Assembly: GCF_035083965.1 (NCBI RefSeq)
Contig: NC_089724.1
Span: forward strand, 34,352,722 to 34,416,721
From: Branchiostoma lanceolatum
Lineage: Eukaryota; Chordata; Leptocardii; Amphioxiformes; Branchiostomatidae
DNA length: 64,000 bases
Direction of reading: 5' to 3'
In this document: positions 10,890 to 23,639 of the stretch, in pieces
How the letters are laid out: every line of letters begins with the position of its first letter
Position numbering within the stretch: the stretch's first letter is position 1
Translations under genes and position numbers: made by a program
Notes under the pieces: model-generated
Seen by the model: the letters and a program-made list of their open reading frames with translations, nothing else
Told to the model about the DNA's origin: nothing
Database searches by the model: none

Positions 10890-11394
10890 TAATCAAAATA
10901 GTCTCTGCTACAACATAAATGGCTGTTTAGTGTCAAGATAGTCCTCTCGCACCACTAGTACTAGTCTCCAACCAAAAGTCTACGAAAAGTCAATATTACT
11001 TCGTTTTGTCTGATTTAACCTCACGTACCCGTTCCACACGAGTACACACGTTCAGATTCAAATGGCCACGACATTTCCTGCAAGCCCCCACGCCCTTCCA
11101 CTGAACTTAACACCCTTCTATACTTCCTTTCTTAAAGTCATTGTCGTCAGTGTAACTATTCACAACTGGTGTCCATATACGTCCTTCAGAATTCAAGTTT
11201 TGTCAGAGACGGAGATCAGGTCTAACTAACGCCGAGTGTCTGTCTGTTGGTCACGTGGCCATGTTAAAGTCCGATCCAACTTGTCAATATACCTGTAAAT
11301 AAATAGATAAATAGATATTTTGAAAATCCGGTCACAAGTCTACACGTGGCCGTTTATAACTTAACCTACGGCCGGTCACAACTCTACTCCAGAG
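10890..11394. other. 5' flank of the GPCR exon; no defined promoter seen
   Basis: This should hold the 5' UTR or promoter, or an upstream intron, of the minus-strand GPCR gene. I could not support a TATA box or initiator at a credible position. Confidence 0.35.
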
Positions 11395-11560
11395 TCGGAC
11401 TTGGGCTGAGTGTGCTCCAAGTGTGCTTGGAAAATGTCTGTGTAAACTGGGCCTAAACCGGGCCTCAAAGGCTCCATGTATAAAGAGGAGCCACACCTGC
11501 ACACTGATCGAAAAGACTACGAGCCCATCCCCGTGTGAGTGGTTCAAACCTTACAGTCTG
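11395..11560 (+). repeat. SINE-like repeat, copy 1
   Basis: The part 'gagccacacctgcacactgatcgaaaagactacgagcccatccccgtgtgagtgg' (read across 11490-11543) aligns with 'gagcccaccacacttatcgaaaagagtagcggtccttcccgaagtgagtgg' at 13650-13700. The tRNA-like head visible in copy 3 is not recognisable here. Confidence 0.5.
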
Positions 11561-11634
11561 TACTTACTATACAAAATCGGTGTGTTTTATGGCGGTTTAT
11601 CGGTTATGCGAAATAACCATATACATGTAAGTAC

Positions 11635-12514
11635 TAACGTTACATGACCAGTTATCGTGCACAACCAGTTATCGTCCAGTTTGGGTCATGTCCACATGTC
11701 GCGGTGTATTATGCAGAAGCATGTTCTCATGAGCAATAAATAACGTCATAACTATGATCCTTAGCCATAACTCTTCTTTATACTCAATACAATGAAATAG
11801 GTTTACGTCCAGCAACATAACAAAATAAACTCCTGAATCAGTAACAACAAGTTTCATGGAAGCGTGATGCATGACGTATTTCATATGTAATCCGACACCG
11901 CGTACTTCATCGTGTTTTTTCAAACTTACACGATAGCTAGCAACTGTTAAAAGTAGCCGACGTTAAGCCTTTTTTTGATGTTCAAACTATCCATGGTGAT
12001 TCGAGGTTGAAAACTCTTACAAGTTTTAGGAAGGTTTGATACAACCTAGCGACCTCCGCACTGGTGGTACATTTTTGCACAGCAAAACATTATGGCCATG
12101 CGTTATCAAGTGCCGCCCATGTCGGTGAAATTCACTACACAACATTGTCTTCTTCAATCGCGTCAAGCAAGCGGCAGGACAATATAGTGGTTTTACTATC
12201 ATTTGTCTGTAGACTACTTTGGACAGTTACTGTGCATTTTTTTCTGGTCTACGTATACGTTCTTCAAGTATAGCGCTAGAAGGAGAAAGACTGAAGTGGA
12301 CGATAATGGGTAACCCTAGCACAATTGTTCATCATAGACCTCAGTGTAATCCATGCTTGCACGGCGTTAAACAGAACAGAGAAAACTTACAGACCATGCA
12401 TTTTCTTTTTAGAAGAGCTGATATTTCTTCCCATGGGTTAAACATTTGGCTCTGTCCGCGCGGTTTGAAGATTCGTTTTTGATAAATTGGATGGTAGTTG
12501 GTAATGTTACGTTA
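11635..12514 (+). mobile_element. Non-autonomous TIR DNA transposon, 0.88 kb, copy 1
   Basis: The ends are inverted: left 'taacgttacatgaccag', right 'ggtaatgttacgtta'. About 30 bp next to each end also pair imperfectly (ATCGTCCA against TGGATGGT). The interior matches 21140-21912 (inverted) and 61085-61970, for example 'aggtttacgtccagc' and 'catgacgtatttcat'. Open frames inside are not conserved between copies and I do not regard them as genes. No transposase is seen. Confidence 0.75.
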
Positions 12515-13040
12515 GTCTAACCTACAGCGCTGTTCGCATTTGTTACGTCCGTGAAGCAAGTACAGAATAAAGAAAGAAATGAACAGCTGAATTTTGGGAA
12601 TTTTAACTTAGGCACACGTGCGTTTTCCAAACGCATAACACCAACTTTCACTCATCAGCAATAAGTTCTAAAGATATAACACACCCCGGTCTGTGCGATA
12701 CAAATCATGCGTTGAGTGCTGTATGACAGAATCTTACAGTAAGGCACATGGCTATCTCATCTCTTCCACAGTTGAACATTGCATTATATTTAGGCGCATA
12801 GAAGCGCTAATAACTGTGCGAAACAACATGAAGGAATACGGCGAGCAGCTGAATCAACGATGGAGCTCTCACAGAAATATTCTAACCTGTTAAAGGTGTG
12901 TTTGAGTACAAATACGCTTCGGGAGGTTCCCATTTTTGTTTCTTTGCATTTGTTTGTTTATATAATGCATATCCTGTGAACCGCCTCATGGCACAACGCA
13001 TCAGGTTTGTACTGATGAGTACGAGCTGCATATGTCCGGA
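12515..13040. other. No gene or repeat recognised
   Basis: AT-rich sequence between the 0.88 kb element and the inverted SINE pair. Nothing I can support. Confidence 0.45.
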
Positions 13041-13044
13041 CAGA

Positions 13045-13295
13045 TTCATTTGATCCACTCACACCGGGAAGAGCCCCTACTCCTTTCGATAAGTGTGGTT
13101 CTTTTTAAACGTGCTTTGGGTGTGGCTCTCATCAAAACGGGAACCTCCATTTAACGTCTCATACGTGGGTCGTCCCCAACGGAAGCTAAGTACTCATTTA
13201 GACCTAAGTCGAGTGAAGAAATTGGTGTTTATTACAAAAGCAAAGGGCGCAACATCGGGGCCTGTCAGGGATTCGAACTCAGCGCCAATATCAAA
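13045..13295 (-). repeat. SINE-like repeat, copy 2, minus orientation
   Basis: Read on the minus strand this matches copy 3 at 13483-13715: 'gggattcgaactcagcg' at 13268 lies in a tRNA-like B-box position, and 'cctccatttaacgtc' and 'cgataagtgtgg' are reverse complements of 'gacgttaaatggagg' and 'ccacacttatcg' in copy 3. The two copies face each other about 190 bp apart and could form a hairpin in RNA. Confidence 0.65.
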
Positions 13296-13482
13296 CCTTG
13301 ATAGAATTCTATTTCTCATACAGGTACCCGACATATCTCGTAGGGTAAGTCTTACTCTATGACTCCGGATTCAACATTACGCTCTGATCTATTGAAGAAA
13401 ACAGCTCACTACAATTGGGGAAAACTGTCATGCCGTAAACAGCTGTTCGGCACTCCTTGGAAGCTTGAGCTGAATAAAGTGG

Positions 13483-13715
13483 CGTCGCGTGGCGTAATGG
13501 CAGGGTGTTTGGCCCAGAACCCAAACGTCCTGAAGTGAATCCCTTCACTCAGGTGACAAATGGCTTCGGTTAGGGACGTACCTCGGAAGGGACGTTAAAT
13601 GGAGGTACTCAGGTGTTTGAGCAATGCCACACCTCGAGCACGTTAAAAGAGCCCACCACACTTATCGAAAAGAGTAGCGGTCCTTCCCGAAGTGAGTGGA
13701 GCAAATGGACCTGTC
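13483..13715 (+). repeat. tRNA-derived SINE, copy 3
   Basis: The head 'gcgtggcgtaatggcagg' resembles an RNA polymerase III A box, and 'gtcctgaagtgaatccc' a degraded B box. A shared body follows ('gacgttaaatggagg', 'ccacacttatcgaaaagag', 'cttcccgaagtgagtgg'). This is the most complete copy of the family. Confidence 0.65.
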
Positions 13716-15627
13716 CAGATATGCAGTTTTTATCGTTCCGTACAACACTTCCCAGCACCATGAATGGCTGTTGACGTTAAATGTCTGGACAACAGATCCG
13801 TGCACTCTGTATGTGCTAAACATGATAACCTACACTGTCTTTCTTTGGGAGAGGGAAACAAAACTATTGCAGCCCACCTCAATTTTACGCCGGCTCTTTT
13901 TTGCAACACCCTCTGATTTCTTTTTATACATTGGCCTGTTATTTCACGGGGGTATGTCACTGGGCTGTGACACGTTGGTGACCTCGCGGAGACCTAAGTT
14001 GGTTATGTGTTACATTAATTTCATAATGGGGATATCATGCAAAATGTACAAGTATGACTAAAAAGACAACACAACACACATCGTAAAAAGATTCACTTTT
14101 TATCGATGAAATTCGAGGACCGCTCTGTCAAATCCCTCGGTCGCAGGGAGGTCGCCAACATGCCGAAGTCCAGTGAAATGTGTTGGGAAGACTTACCTTG
14201 GGAACGGCGGTGATAGACACAGCGCAGGCAGCAAGCAGCGCCTTCTTGACGCCGCCACTCTCCCTCCACGGCGACGCAAGACTGAGTCCCTTCTTACTCG
14301 GTGTGCTGTACTGGTGGGCGGTGCGTGGGACGTGCGTACGTGACTACAATATTAATGGTGCGCAATTTATCATTCTATGTTTTATCGATGCCATAAGCAT
14401 AATTCTTACAATGCAAAAGTAGGTAAGTACATGAAATATTGCTTTGTTATTAAAAAAGATCTTGAAACCCTATCTGATTGTAACACGATATTAAAGTTTA
14501 TTCCTAATTACGCCCCCCCCTCCTCCGCCCCCACCCTACTCGGATGGTGCCCTCGCTGAGACGGACCGATTTGACGGAGCACACTGCGAGTTGCATGGAG
14601 AGAAAACGAATTCTTTAACGATTTGTGCGTTTTGTACCCTTTTCAGTCATACTGTTATATTTTTCATAATAGTCGAGGGTTAAGGGAATCCAACTTAGGT
14701 TGTAGCGCGACTACCGTATGGTGGACTGCTGGCCTTAGCAATTACATTGTTAAGATTTAATTTGTATATCTATGGTGTACTTTGTATATAGTTGACTGTA
14801 CGAAAGTTGATTCAATAAAGTTTGTTTTCTCCATGTTTTATTTCGAAGTACAGTACAGCCTAGGTTGCAAACTGTAACCTATGACCTGCTAGCTCCTCTG
14901 GCATATCATTCAGTCTATTTGGCCAGTTTCTGCTATTTTTCCAGTAACATGCAAAGTCTGGAAGAGACTGCACCCTCCCTCCAAAAAGACAATCTGCTTG
15001 GGATCTAATATCAAACTTTCCTCTGAGATATCAAACTATCATGACAACATAATGTTCTCATACTAGCACCTTCATTTTCGCTGCAGAATCAACCGTGGCC
15101 GATAGGTGTCTCTCGAAAAATAGCTGCTTCGAGAAAGATCTCAACTCTGCACCCCAACAACTAAATAACCTAGCCAACCTGAAAATCAACCTTCTTGACG
15201 ACCAAGACGTTGTACCTGTAGTGCTGTAAAGATGGGCGTTCACAACGTACCAAAGGCAACACGATTTTTGAAAGGCTTTGATACACATCGATATGCATTG
15301 ATTTTCATGCTCTGACTCGTAAAAACCGAGACCAGTAATCCCCTTGCAGTTGTAAATCCTCGAGGAGAGAATGCTCCAGACAAACGGAATTGGATATAAT
15401 CCATAGCGCGCCACATGGTAATTCACAACCTACACTGCGAGTAACCACAAGGACGCACACACGTACACATCAATTTGAAGGCTGCTTTTATTGGACTTTG
15501 AGGACGATATTGCTGCAGGAAGCCCCACTTATGTTCGGAGGAGGTCGTCATTGGAAGTCCAGACCGCACGCTATGACTCAGCGTCTCGGCGTCAACTCCA
15601 CGCATAATTTCCCAACAGGATGCTAGA
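13716..15627. other. No gene recognised
   Basis: This stretch contains a C-rich run near 14513-14535 ('cgcccccccctcctccgccccc') and an AATAAA at about 14814. I could not connect these to any exon. Open frames here are short and lack splice context. Confidence 0.45.
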
Positions 15628-15752
15628 TTAGCCTCCGTTGCAGACTCCTTCCGGCTATTTTCATTTTCTAAGTTCCAGTTTTACTATTTCATTTTTTCTT
15701 GTTGTTGGCTTGAAAAAGGAAACAGCCGGGAGGAGTCTGCATCGGAGGCTAA
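15628..15752. mobile_element. Short MITE with 'TAGCCTCCG' TIRs
   Basis: The left end 'tagcctccgttgcagactcc' and right end 'ggagtctgcatcggaggcta' are nearly perfect inverted repeats; next to them 'ttccggct' pairs with 'agccggga'. The element is about 125 bp with a T-rich interior. A second copy lies at 35811-36001. Confidence 0.8.
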
Positions 15753-17045
15753 TGCTAGATGGCGCATTTTCTATTAACCTATAAGCTACAGTAGAACCCG
15801 TTTCGCTGCACATCCCATTTATCAGCGCATTTGGTGCAATAATGCAATAAAGTTGCCCAGCTGGACCGGAAGTACACTGTATCATACAGGAGGTGAATAG
15901 TTTATAAACCTCGGTGTGCTGTATGAACTTGTTAGCACGCATTTAGATGTTAGAAAACTTCTGTTATACAGCTAACGTTACAGTGTGGTAATACCGTAGA
16001 TTCCACCTCTTGTTAGGGCCACGTTTATGTATTAAAACAGTAACTTTCAAATTCTCAGGAAAGACATCCCAGGACACAGTGAGTGAAATCAGTAAGCGCC
16101 AGAGAGGCCCCTCTTATATTTGGACAGATTAGACTGTGTACATTATGGTAATGAGTTACTGTACAATGTACTGTACTACGTATCCAGTGGGTAGATATGG
16201 TTACTATATAGATGACTTAGATCAGTGATAGACCATTCTCCTTATAGCAGAGCCAAACCCGCGTATACATCGTTCGGGTGAATGTAGGAAGCTTCTAGGA
16301 CGCGGATTCAGCTCTGCCATAAAAGAATGCGACAGATGATCACGTCAGCACCACACCGCCAAAAGCGACAGCTATGTCCGTCGACGTGTCTGTAACCCTT
16401 GCCGAGTCGCTGCGGTTTCCGACTGGATGTACGTAAAGACGCCGGTCTTTTATTATTGCAGCAGTATGTGAATGTAGCGCTGCTGCGAACCTAAAACCAC
16501 CGACAACACCCCATGTCATCCTTAACGCGAAATAAAATCCCCGCGAACTTAAATGCATTCACAGTAATAAGACACTGTACAGATAGAGACCAATTTTTAT
16601 TGAGTACAGCATGCTGTCTGCCAAAGCGTAAAGCCGCCTTTGGTAGGGGTGCATCTCTCAATGGTTCCTACACGCCCCGTGACCCGCGTGGGACCATCCA
16701 TACGATTCCTATCAACGTGATTCAGATTGTCAATGTCAGTTTTAAACATATTCGCGGTATTGTGCCTCTACACAGGCAGTTACCGGCTCATTTGTACCGC
16801 GTTTGCCGATTTTAGCGCACCCTTTTAGTTAACTTGTCGACCATGTTTGGACAAATCTAGTGCAGTTATCAGGCATTGGTGACAATGCGCCGTGTAGACA
16901 TGCGGAGTCACTAACAATGGAGTGAATGGGAACCGATTTGGGATTTTTGGATTCGGTGCAATTAAATGGAGAGTGCGTTAATCCGTTATGCAGTTAAGTG
17001 GATTCTACTGTATATGTATATGTTTCTAAGCAGTTATGACCCAAG
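15753..17045. other. No gene recognised
   Basis: Intergenic. Short frames only, without acceptor/donor pairs or protein similarity that I can recognise. Confidence 0.45.
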
Positions 17046-17061
17046 TCCATTTCTTTCTTTA

Positions 17062-17140
17062 CGCCACGACAAGCAAATTTCATGGATGACATCCTCTGTA
17101 GACTCCAAATCTAATAGAGAAAAAACAAACAAGATGGATA
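17062..17140 (+). repeat. Left-end fragment of the 'AGGCCACAG' TIR transposon family
   Basis: 'gccacgacaagcaaatttc' followed by 'atggatgacatcctctgtag' and 'actccaaatctaatagag' aligns with the left end of the 52698 element ('ggccacagcaaataaatttt', 'atggatgacatcctccgcgg', 'actccaaaattaatgag'). Confidence 0.65.
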
Positions 17141-17860
17141 CATTTTGAAAATGATACCAAAGATGCCTAAATTTCAAAATAAATACCATAAAAGTTTAAC
17201 ATGAATTGATGCGACATGATATCACTGTTAGCAAGTCTTTCATTCCGGTATTCAAGAAGGGCACACTCTGACACTAGTGCGGTAAACTAGTATCATTTAC
17301 CAAATGGTCTACTACGTCATCAAATTGGAGAAATTTCGCTCACCATAAAAGTAACGTTATGTATGTATGTATAGATTTTACGACAAAATGGTGCCCTTAT
17401 TGCTATTCTTATAATATCGTGACAGCGCTTAACAGGCATTGAGCAGCAGTTTTGTGACTTTGGATTCCTCATTATGATCATTTAGATTTTGTAGGTTTGA
17501 GCGGTCTGTATTATCATTTTCCAGAACTTTCATCTTTACTGATGATGTGAGTTTGAATTTGGAACGTCCAAAAGCTGAATGTTCATTAAGATAAGAAAAT
17601 TGATTTTTGGTATTGCTAGGACGGAGACATTGTGCATGGGATGCATCAGACTCGCGTCTTCCAACCTGATAGAAAAGTAGTGATGATCCAGTGGGTCGGA
17701 GTAAAGCTCGTTTTATAAGAATACCCCGAAACCACAGTAAATTCCACATTGATAGCTCCGATACTTGACTTATACAATAACTAAAAATACATCCGGAAGG
17801 CACCATTATAAGAACTATGCAATTCTACAGCTCAACTGTTGGAGACTGTTAGTCAACTTC

Positions 17861-18662
17861 TTTTAGAACTCCCACCCTGCATGCAGCGCCCAGAATCCCA
17901 CCGTCCTGATGGGACCGAGAAGAACTTGATTGATGTGGGTGGTAAAATGATGGGGTTCTGTTATTGTCTGTTATGATTGATGTATGAGGCCCTCTGAGGA
18001 CGCTGCCTTAAGCTACCCGTGCGTAAAGTGCGTTCATTACTACATACTGGTCTCTCTTGGCATGTCCAACAGGGAGAAAGGTGGTCCGACAGTAACGCTG
18101 CGTACCTAGACATACCATCAGGTACAGATAAAGGTACAGCCGTTTAGGTGCAGGTGCAGGGGTTTAGTACAGATATAGTGGTTTAGGTGTAGGTACAGTG
18201 GTTTAGGTCATCATCAGGTACAGGTACAGCGGTTTAAGTGCAGGTACAGTGGTTTAGGTACTGGTACAGGGGTTAAAGGCATACACAACCCCAGAAGCGG
18301 ATGTAAGTTGTTAAAGACCACATCTTTATGATTACAAAATCAACCGAATTTACAGCAATTATTCACAGATGGTCAAATAAATGAACCATTTATAATCCAG
18401 AAATTGAGCAGTGCCCATTTTTGGGTCAACGCAATAGAAAAATTAAGTTGCTAAGGGTGTAAATTGATGAACAACTATTCACACACAAGCTACAAGCATT
18501 AGTTTTAACATCGGACGGAGATTTCCTAAGAGCGCCCCATTTTTGTGATGGTCTTTTTTCAAGTCTTAAGTATGGGTTTCAATGGGATGATTGTAAAATC
18601 CTTCTCGGTCCCATCAGGCTGGTGGGATTCTGGGCGCTGCGTACAGGGTGGGAGTTCTAAAA
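17861..18662. mobile_element. Non-autonomous DNA transposon, 0.8 kb, with ~70 bp TIRs
   Basis: The left end begins 'ttttagaactcccaccctg' and the right end finishes 'cagggtgggagttctaaaa'. The inverted repeat continues inward through 'cgcccagaatcccacc' and 'gatgggaccgagaag' against their reverse complements at 18603-18645. No transposase is present. Inside are a LINE-like 'tgaggacgctgcc' word (17997) and the minisatellite at 18119-18280. The target-site duplication is not certain. Confidence 0.85.
18119..18280 (+). repeat. Minisatellite, ~24 bp unit with GGTACAG and GGTTTAGG words
   Basis: Degenerate repeats of the type 'aggtacagtggtttaggt' run for about 160 bp (for example 18193, 18240 and 18254). 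They lie inside the 0.8 kb TIR element. Confidence 0.75.
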
Positions 18663-21139
18663 TCAAAGATTACAGTCCATTTTTGACCCAAAGCAATTGG
18701 AAAAAACAGTACTTAAGGATATAAGTTGGCAAACAAGTATCCATGAACACATTGCAAGAAGAAGGGTTGTTGTCTGTAACGAATACGGCATGTGGGTACA
18801 CTTCACGTTTTCCAAGCATTGAACGTCAGACGCCATCCAATGACGCGATTCTTTCTGAATTCGAACCTGGACGGCGGGCGATATCGACTTCCGGTCACCT
18901 TCGACCTTCTCCTGATATTACGCAAGCGGACAGATTCCCGACAAAGACCGAGAGGACGCTCTTAATACTCGTCTGGTATTTTTTGTTTGCATCAACAATC
19001 TTCAACAACATGTATATCATCTATCGCAACAAAAGATACAAGTAAAACTTTCGATACAAAGGAAGTCGCTGAGATACCGGCAAAACCTAAAAAATGTCAC
19101 GACCACCTATTCGTAACTTCTGTAGCTGAGGCTGTGCTGTGCAATAAACTTATTATTGTTTATCAAAATTACTGTATCTTCTAGGTGGGTGTTAGAATCA
19201 ATAGTACATGTATGTACACACCTCAGGACATGCCACTGCAAGCATCCCCCCCCCCACGTATACTGGTCGTCCGGAGGGTTGGCAATCAAGCCCTCCTTAT
19301 ATATACATGATGTGTCCTTGGCATGACGCCTGGAGACAACTAATGATTTTTATACGGTGTAACTGGTGGACAAAACGGCTTTTCAGACCAGGGATTAATT
19401 GACAAGTTTAACAGGGTCGATCTAGTCTCCCGAGTTCTTGATGTTGACAAGAGTAGGATGTACTTGTACCTGAACTCCTGACAACTACGGGCCAAGTAAT
19501 CTGTCAAAGACGACGAACTGAAGGGTGCGTCTGTTGCCCAACGGAGCTTCTTATATTGTGTGATGTCTTGGGACAAACAGGAATCTATCAACACTGGCAA
19601 TCAATCAACTTTGATCTATACTACCAGCCGAATTCAAGGTGCTTTGGAAAATTGATGTTGTGTTTCCGACCTCGGTCCTGAAAAATGTATGGACTTGGTA
19701 GATAGGGATTCTCTTTCTTTTTATTTTTTTTATAGATTTCGGCCGAAGTCATCCAACAAATTCCGTTAATCTGAAACTGAAATGCAGCAGGACACTGGTA
19801 TTTTCAACGTCATATTGTAAGTGTACAAGGCACAAGTACATTGATAAACTGAACGAAGGAGTACAATGCGCATTCTTACGTCAACTGTTTAAAGCCTTAA
19901 AAAAGAGTTCTTATATTCCACACTATTTCAACATATTACTATCTGTTAGCAGAGTGTGGAATGCGGCAAGTCTTTGAAAAAATCCATTACGTAGCCGAGA
20001 ACGAAAATGTCATGTCCCTTGCCAGCGGTCGACCTCGAAAAAGGCTCGGATCTGTCGTTTAACCGGAAACACAGCATCGTTTTCCCCAGGCCTTACTGTA
20101 TCTGCACAAAGTGTCTCATGGGAAATTATGTACCGTAACAAGCCCTTTTAAAAGCTATATGTTATAGTTATTTCTTTTAGAAAAATAAATCAATTAAAAC
20201 AAATCATATCAATCCCTGTGTGTTTTATGATTCAGTAACAGGGTTATCATATAAACGCAATGTTATTACATGAACTAATGATTTTCGAATATTGGTTGTT
20301 GAAGCGTGCGGCATGCGATGTATGTAACGCGACTTCACCTAAATCCGCAGGGTAGCATATATCCGGGATTTTTAAAAACGGGGTATTTAGGGATTCAGAG
20401 TATTTATGTTGATGCAACATCAGTAATACCGCCAGGAATGCAGACTTGACAAACTAACTGTCTAGAAAGCTTTGATAACCATGCATTCGGAGACGATGCA
20501 GTCAGAAACTTTCCTTCCTATATTGGAACATTCGGCCACATCATGATAATAAATAAATAAATAAATCCTGGGAGATTTGTACTACAATGTTGTTCACTGG
20601 AAGTTCGGAACCCGCTTCCAACACTGCGCAAATCAGATATTTAAGCATGCTTAATGGCATTCGTAATTGAAGCTTAAAGAGGAGCCCGGCGTACCCTGGA
20701 TAACGCAATAAGGAAGTACTCCCCACTGTGACCTTCCCAGAAGTTTGAGGGGTGAATTGGCCCCCATAACTACATAAACTCATAAAAATCCCAGACTGTC
20801 TTCAAGCTGAAAACGATAGCTGGAGCAGATTTGCATACAGTACTGGTCAAAATTCAATTATTTTTCTCTTGCTGAATTGTCAAACCTTGCTGAATGGCCA
20901 AGATAGATGTAACAAAAGTACATGATCAAGGCTAATATACCAGCTGCAACTTTCAGTATTTGGAAAACCAACCTTGTGCTCAAATTCCAAATCTAAGTAT
21001 CAAAGTGTCTAAATCTCCAATTGTGTCCATGTATTTATATCTTGAAAATATCTTACTCACAGTAGAATAAGCTTTGATAGTTGTGTTTCTAGAAATGTGG
21101 CCAGAAAAGAAACCAGTACAAACGGGTGCTATGTACATG
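18663..21139. other. No gene recognised
   Basis: Short frames only. (AAAT)n occurs near 20549-20565 ('aataaataaataaataaat'). The open frames at 18743-19045 and 20541-20783 lack splice signals and recognisable similarity. Confidence 0.45.
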
Positions 21140-21912
21140 TAACGTAACTTACCAATTATCGTCCAATTTATTAAAAACGTATCTATCTTCAAACCTCGTG
21201 GACAGAGCCAAAAGTTTAGCCCATGGGAAGAAATATCAGCTCTTCTAAAAAGAAAATGCATAGTCTGTAAGTTTTTCTCCGCCTGTTTAAAGCCGTGCGA
21301 GCATGTATTCATACTGAGGTCTATGTTGAAGAATTGTGCTAGGGCTACCATTATCGTCAACTTCAGTCTTTCTCCTTCTAGCGCTATACTTGAAGAGCAT
21401 AGACCAGAAAAAATGCACATTAACTGTCCAAAGTAGTCTACAGACAAATGATAGTAGAGTCACTATGTTTGTCCTGCCGCTTGCTTGACGCGATGGAAGA
21501 AAACATGAGCGGCACGTGGCGTTAACGTGATAAACGCATGGCCATGATGTTTTTGCCGTGCAAAAATGTACCACAAGTAAGGTTCGCTAGGTTATATCAA
21601 ACCTTCCTCAAACAGTTTTCAACCTCGAACCGCCATGGATAGTTTGAATATCAAGGATAGGCTTAACGTCGGCTACTTTTAACAGATGCTAGCTATCGTG
21701 TAAGTTTGAAAAACATGATGAAGTACGCGGTGTCGAATTGCATATGAAATACGTCATGCCTTTCAGACGTTGCGTCCATGCAACTTGCTGTTACTGGTTC
21801 AGGTGTTTATCCTGTTATGTCGCTGGACGTAAACCTATTTCCTTGTTTTGTATAAGAAAGAGTTATTACTAAGGATACTTATGACGTTCCTTATTGCTTC
21901 TGAGAACTAGCT
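21140..21912 (-). mobile_element. 0.88 kb TIR DNA transposon family, copy 2, inverted and truncated
   Basis: The reverse complement aligns with 11635-12514. The end 'taacgtaacttaccaatt' at 21140 corresponds to the right terminus of copy 1. Similarity fades near 21912, before the other terminus, so the copy is truncated there. Confidence 0.75.
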
Positions 21913-23452
21913 TTGGCAAAATCAATCTCAAACAATCTTTATTGTGAAACCAACCTTGCAGGCATGTCTGAGGACGCTGAATTTCATTAGATTTCTTACA
22001 ATTTCAAAAGTACGTTAAAAACATTCCAGTTGATCAGATAAAAACTACATCACAATATTCATATTGGACTCAAGGGTCGGTAAGTGCTCATGAGGAATAT
22101 ATTTGCACAAGTACATCCGTGGGTAGGGCAGCACGCCTGGCTACGCGCAGGTAGTGTGTCGCCCATTCTCCGTTAACGTGTGCAATTGCTGTCGCACAAG
22201 AATATCCAGGTAGCTAATTGTTCAATCGCACATTGCCATCGACTTTGGTAGCTTAATGTCGCCATTAGATATAAGAAATACGATTACCTACGATGAGTAC
22301 GCTTTTTACCTTCATGGCAGGCTATTTTTAGGTCGTTAGGGACATTACTTTGGTTTGTAACCGTCAAAAAAGACCCGTCGCAAATCCCAATAGCACAATA
22401 GGCACTGCATTTACATGCTGAAAAACGCGTTTCTTGAATAGAATTTTATCAATGATTTATACCTACCGGTGAGGTCAACATGAAACAAGCAGCGGATTTT
22501 GTCCAGGTGGACCAAATCTCAAGCACAGGTGCCATTTATGCCTGTTGCAAGTTTTTAACTTTGACTTACGTTACGAAAACGAATGAATAAAAATCTGTCA
22601 CAAAAAGAGTGATTTGCCCGAATTTCTTATGTGTTTTGTTCTTATATATTATACGTGCTACAGATACACCCGACCACTCCTCATTTCAGGGTCGCCATTC
22701 CTTTACGTATAATCACGAAACGGGCGCCATCTATCGATGGGCATTATATTTGCAGCATAAAGAAAGTATCAACCCCTTGACTTTACACAACTGTCACAAA
22801 ACTGTTTCACGAATGTTACACAACTTTCTGACAAAACTTTCTGAGTTTTTCTTGCTACATCCTATAGCTTAGGTTTAAAGCCAGCGATATGTAAATGTGC
22901 CCTGTCAGGTATTCTAACTGTTTGTGTCTCTCACATCTAACGTTATATTTGTCATGTCTCAGGTGATGAAGTTAATTTAGCATAAGATAAACTCAACGGA
23001 CTATATATATCATCTTTAAAGATCTTTTAAAGACGTTCAAAAGCGCCTGTTGTAGGACTTTGGGTATCTGAAAATATTCTCCGGAACACATTTTGCCTGA
23101 TTTTTCCCCTTTTTGACGACATGGGTGGGTGTGTATGTAGTTCAACAGCATAACTCGAAAAGGTGAGTATGGATGTTAATGACATTTGGCAGGTGAGTAG
23201 CGGTTGTGGGAAGGTAGGTAAAGTTGCAAAAATATTACCTCTTGTTATCTCGTCAGTTGTATACAAAAGCTTAAATTTCGTTTAGCTGAAAATTCGGCAG
23301 CTGCTCTGCTGAGTTGAAATGTATCGTCTTCTTGTCACATTTCTCTGCCATGTAGTGCGCTTGCGCTCAGCTTTGTTATCACGGTGCTGGTGCGTTACAG
23401 AGGCTCCGAGTAGCCCATGAAGATGCCCATAAAATGCTAATTTGCTAACCCA
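21913..23452. other. No gene recognised
   Basis: A partial LINE-tail word 'tgaggacgctg' occurs at 21969. Otherwise there is nothing I can name in this stretch. Confidence 0.45.
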
Positions 23453-23639
23453 CACTGCACGAAATGGCCTCGTATCCCGGCGTATACGTACAGGGATTCC
23501 TCCGGAAATATTCCATATCCCGGTGCGGATTTAGCGTTTCCGTTAGTTATGGAAACGCTAAATCCGCACCGGGATATGGAATATTTCCGGAGGAATCCCT
23601 GTACGTATACGCCGGGATACGAGGCCATTTCGTGCAGTG
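23453..23639. mobile_element. 187 bp palindromic MITE of the CACTG family, TSD CCA
   Basis: The left terminus CACTGCACGAAATGGCC and right terminus GGCCATTTCGTGCAGTG are perfect inverted repeats, and pairing continues almost without a break to a small centre near 23540-23552. Flanking bases are CCA on both sides (23450-23452 and 23640-23642), a perfect 3 bp duplication. The first ~40 bp match the end of the 3.5 kb element at 54731. This is a foldback derivative made from that terminus. Frames read through it on either strand are by-products of the palindrome. Confidence 0.93.

Noticed and set aside
12064-12482. Open frames in the 0.88 kb TIR element with relatives at 20980-21574 and 61425-61739
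   Set aside because: Frames break differently in each copy, so they are not conserved coding sequence.
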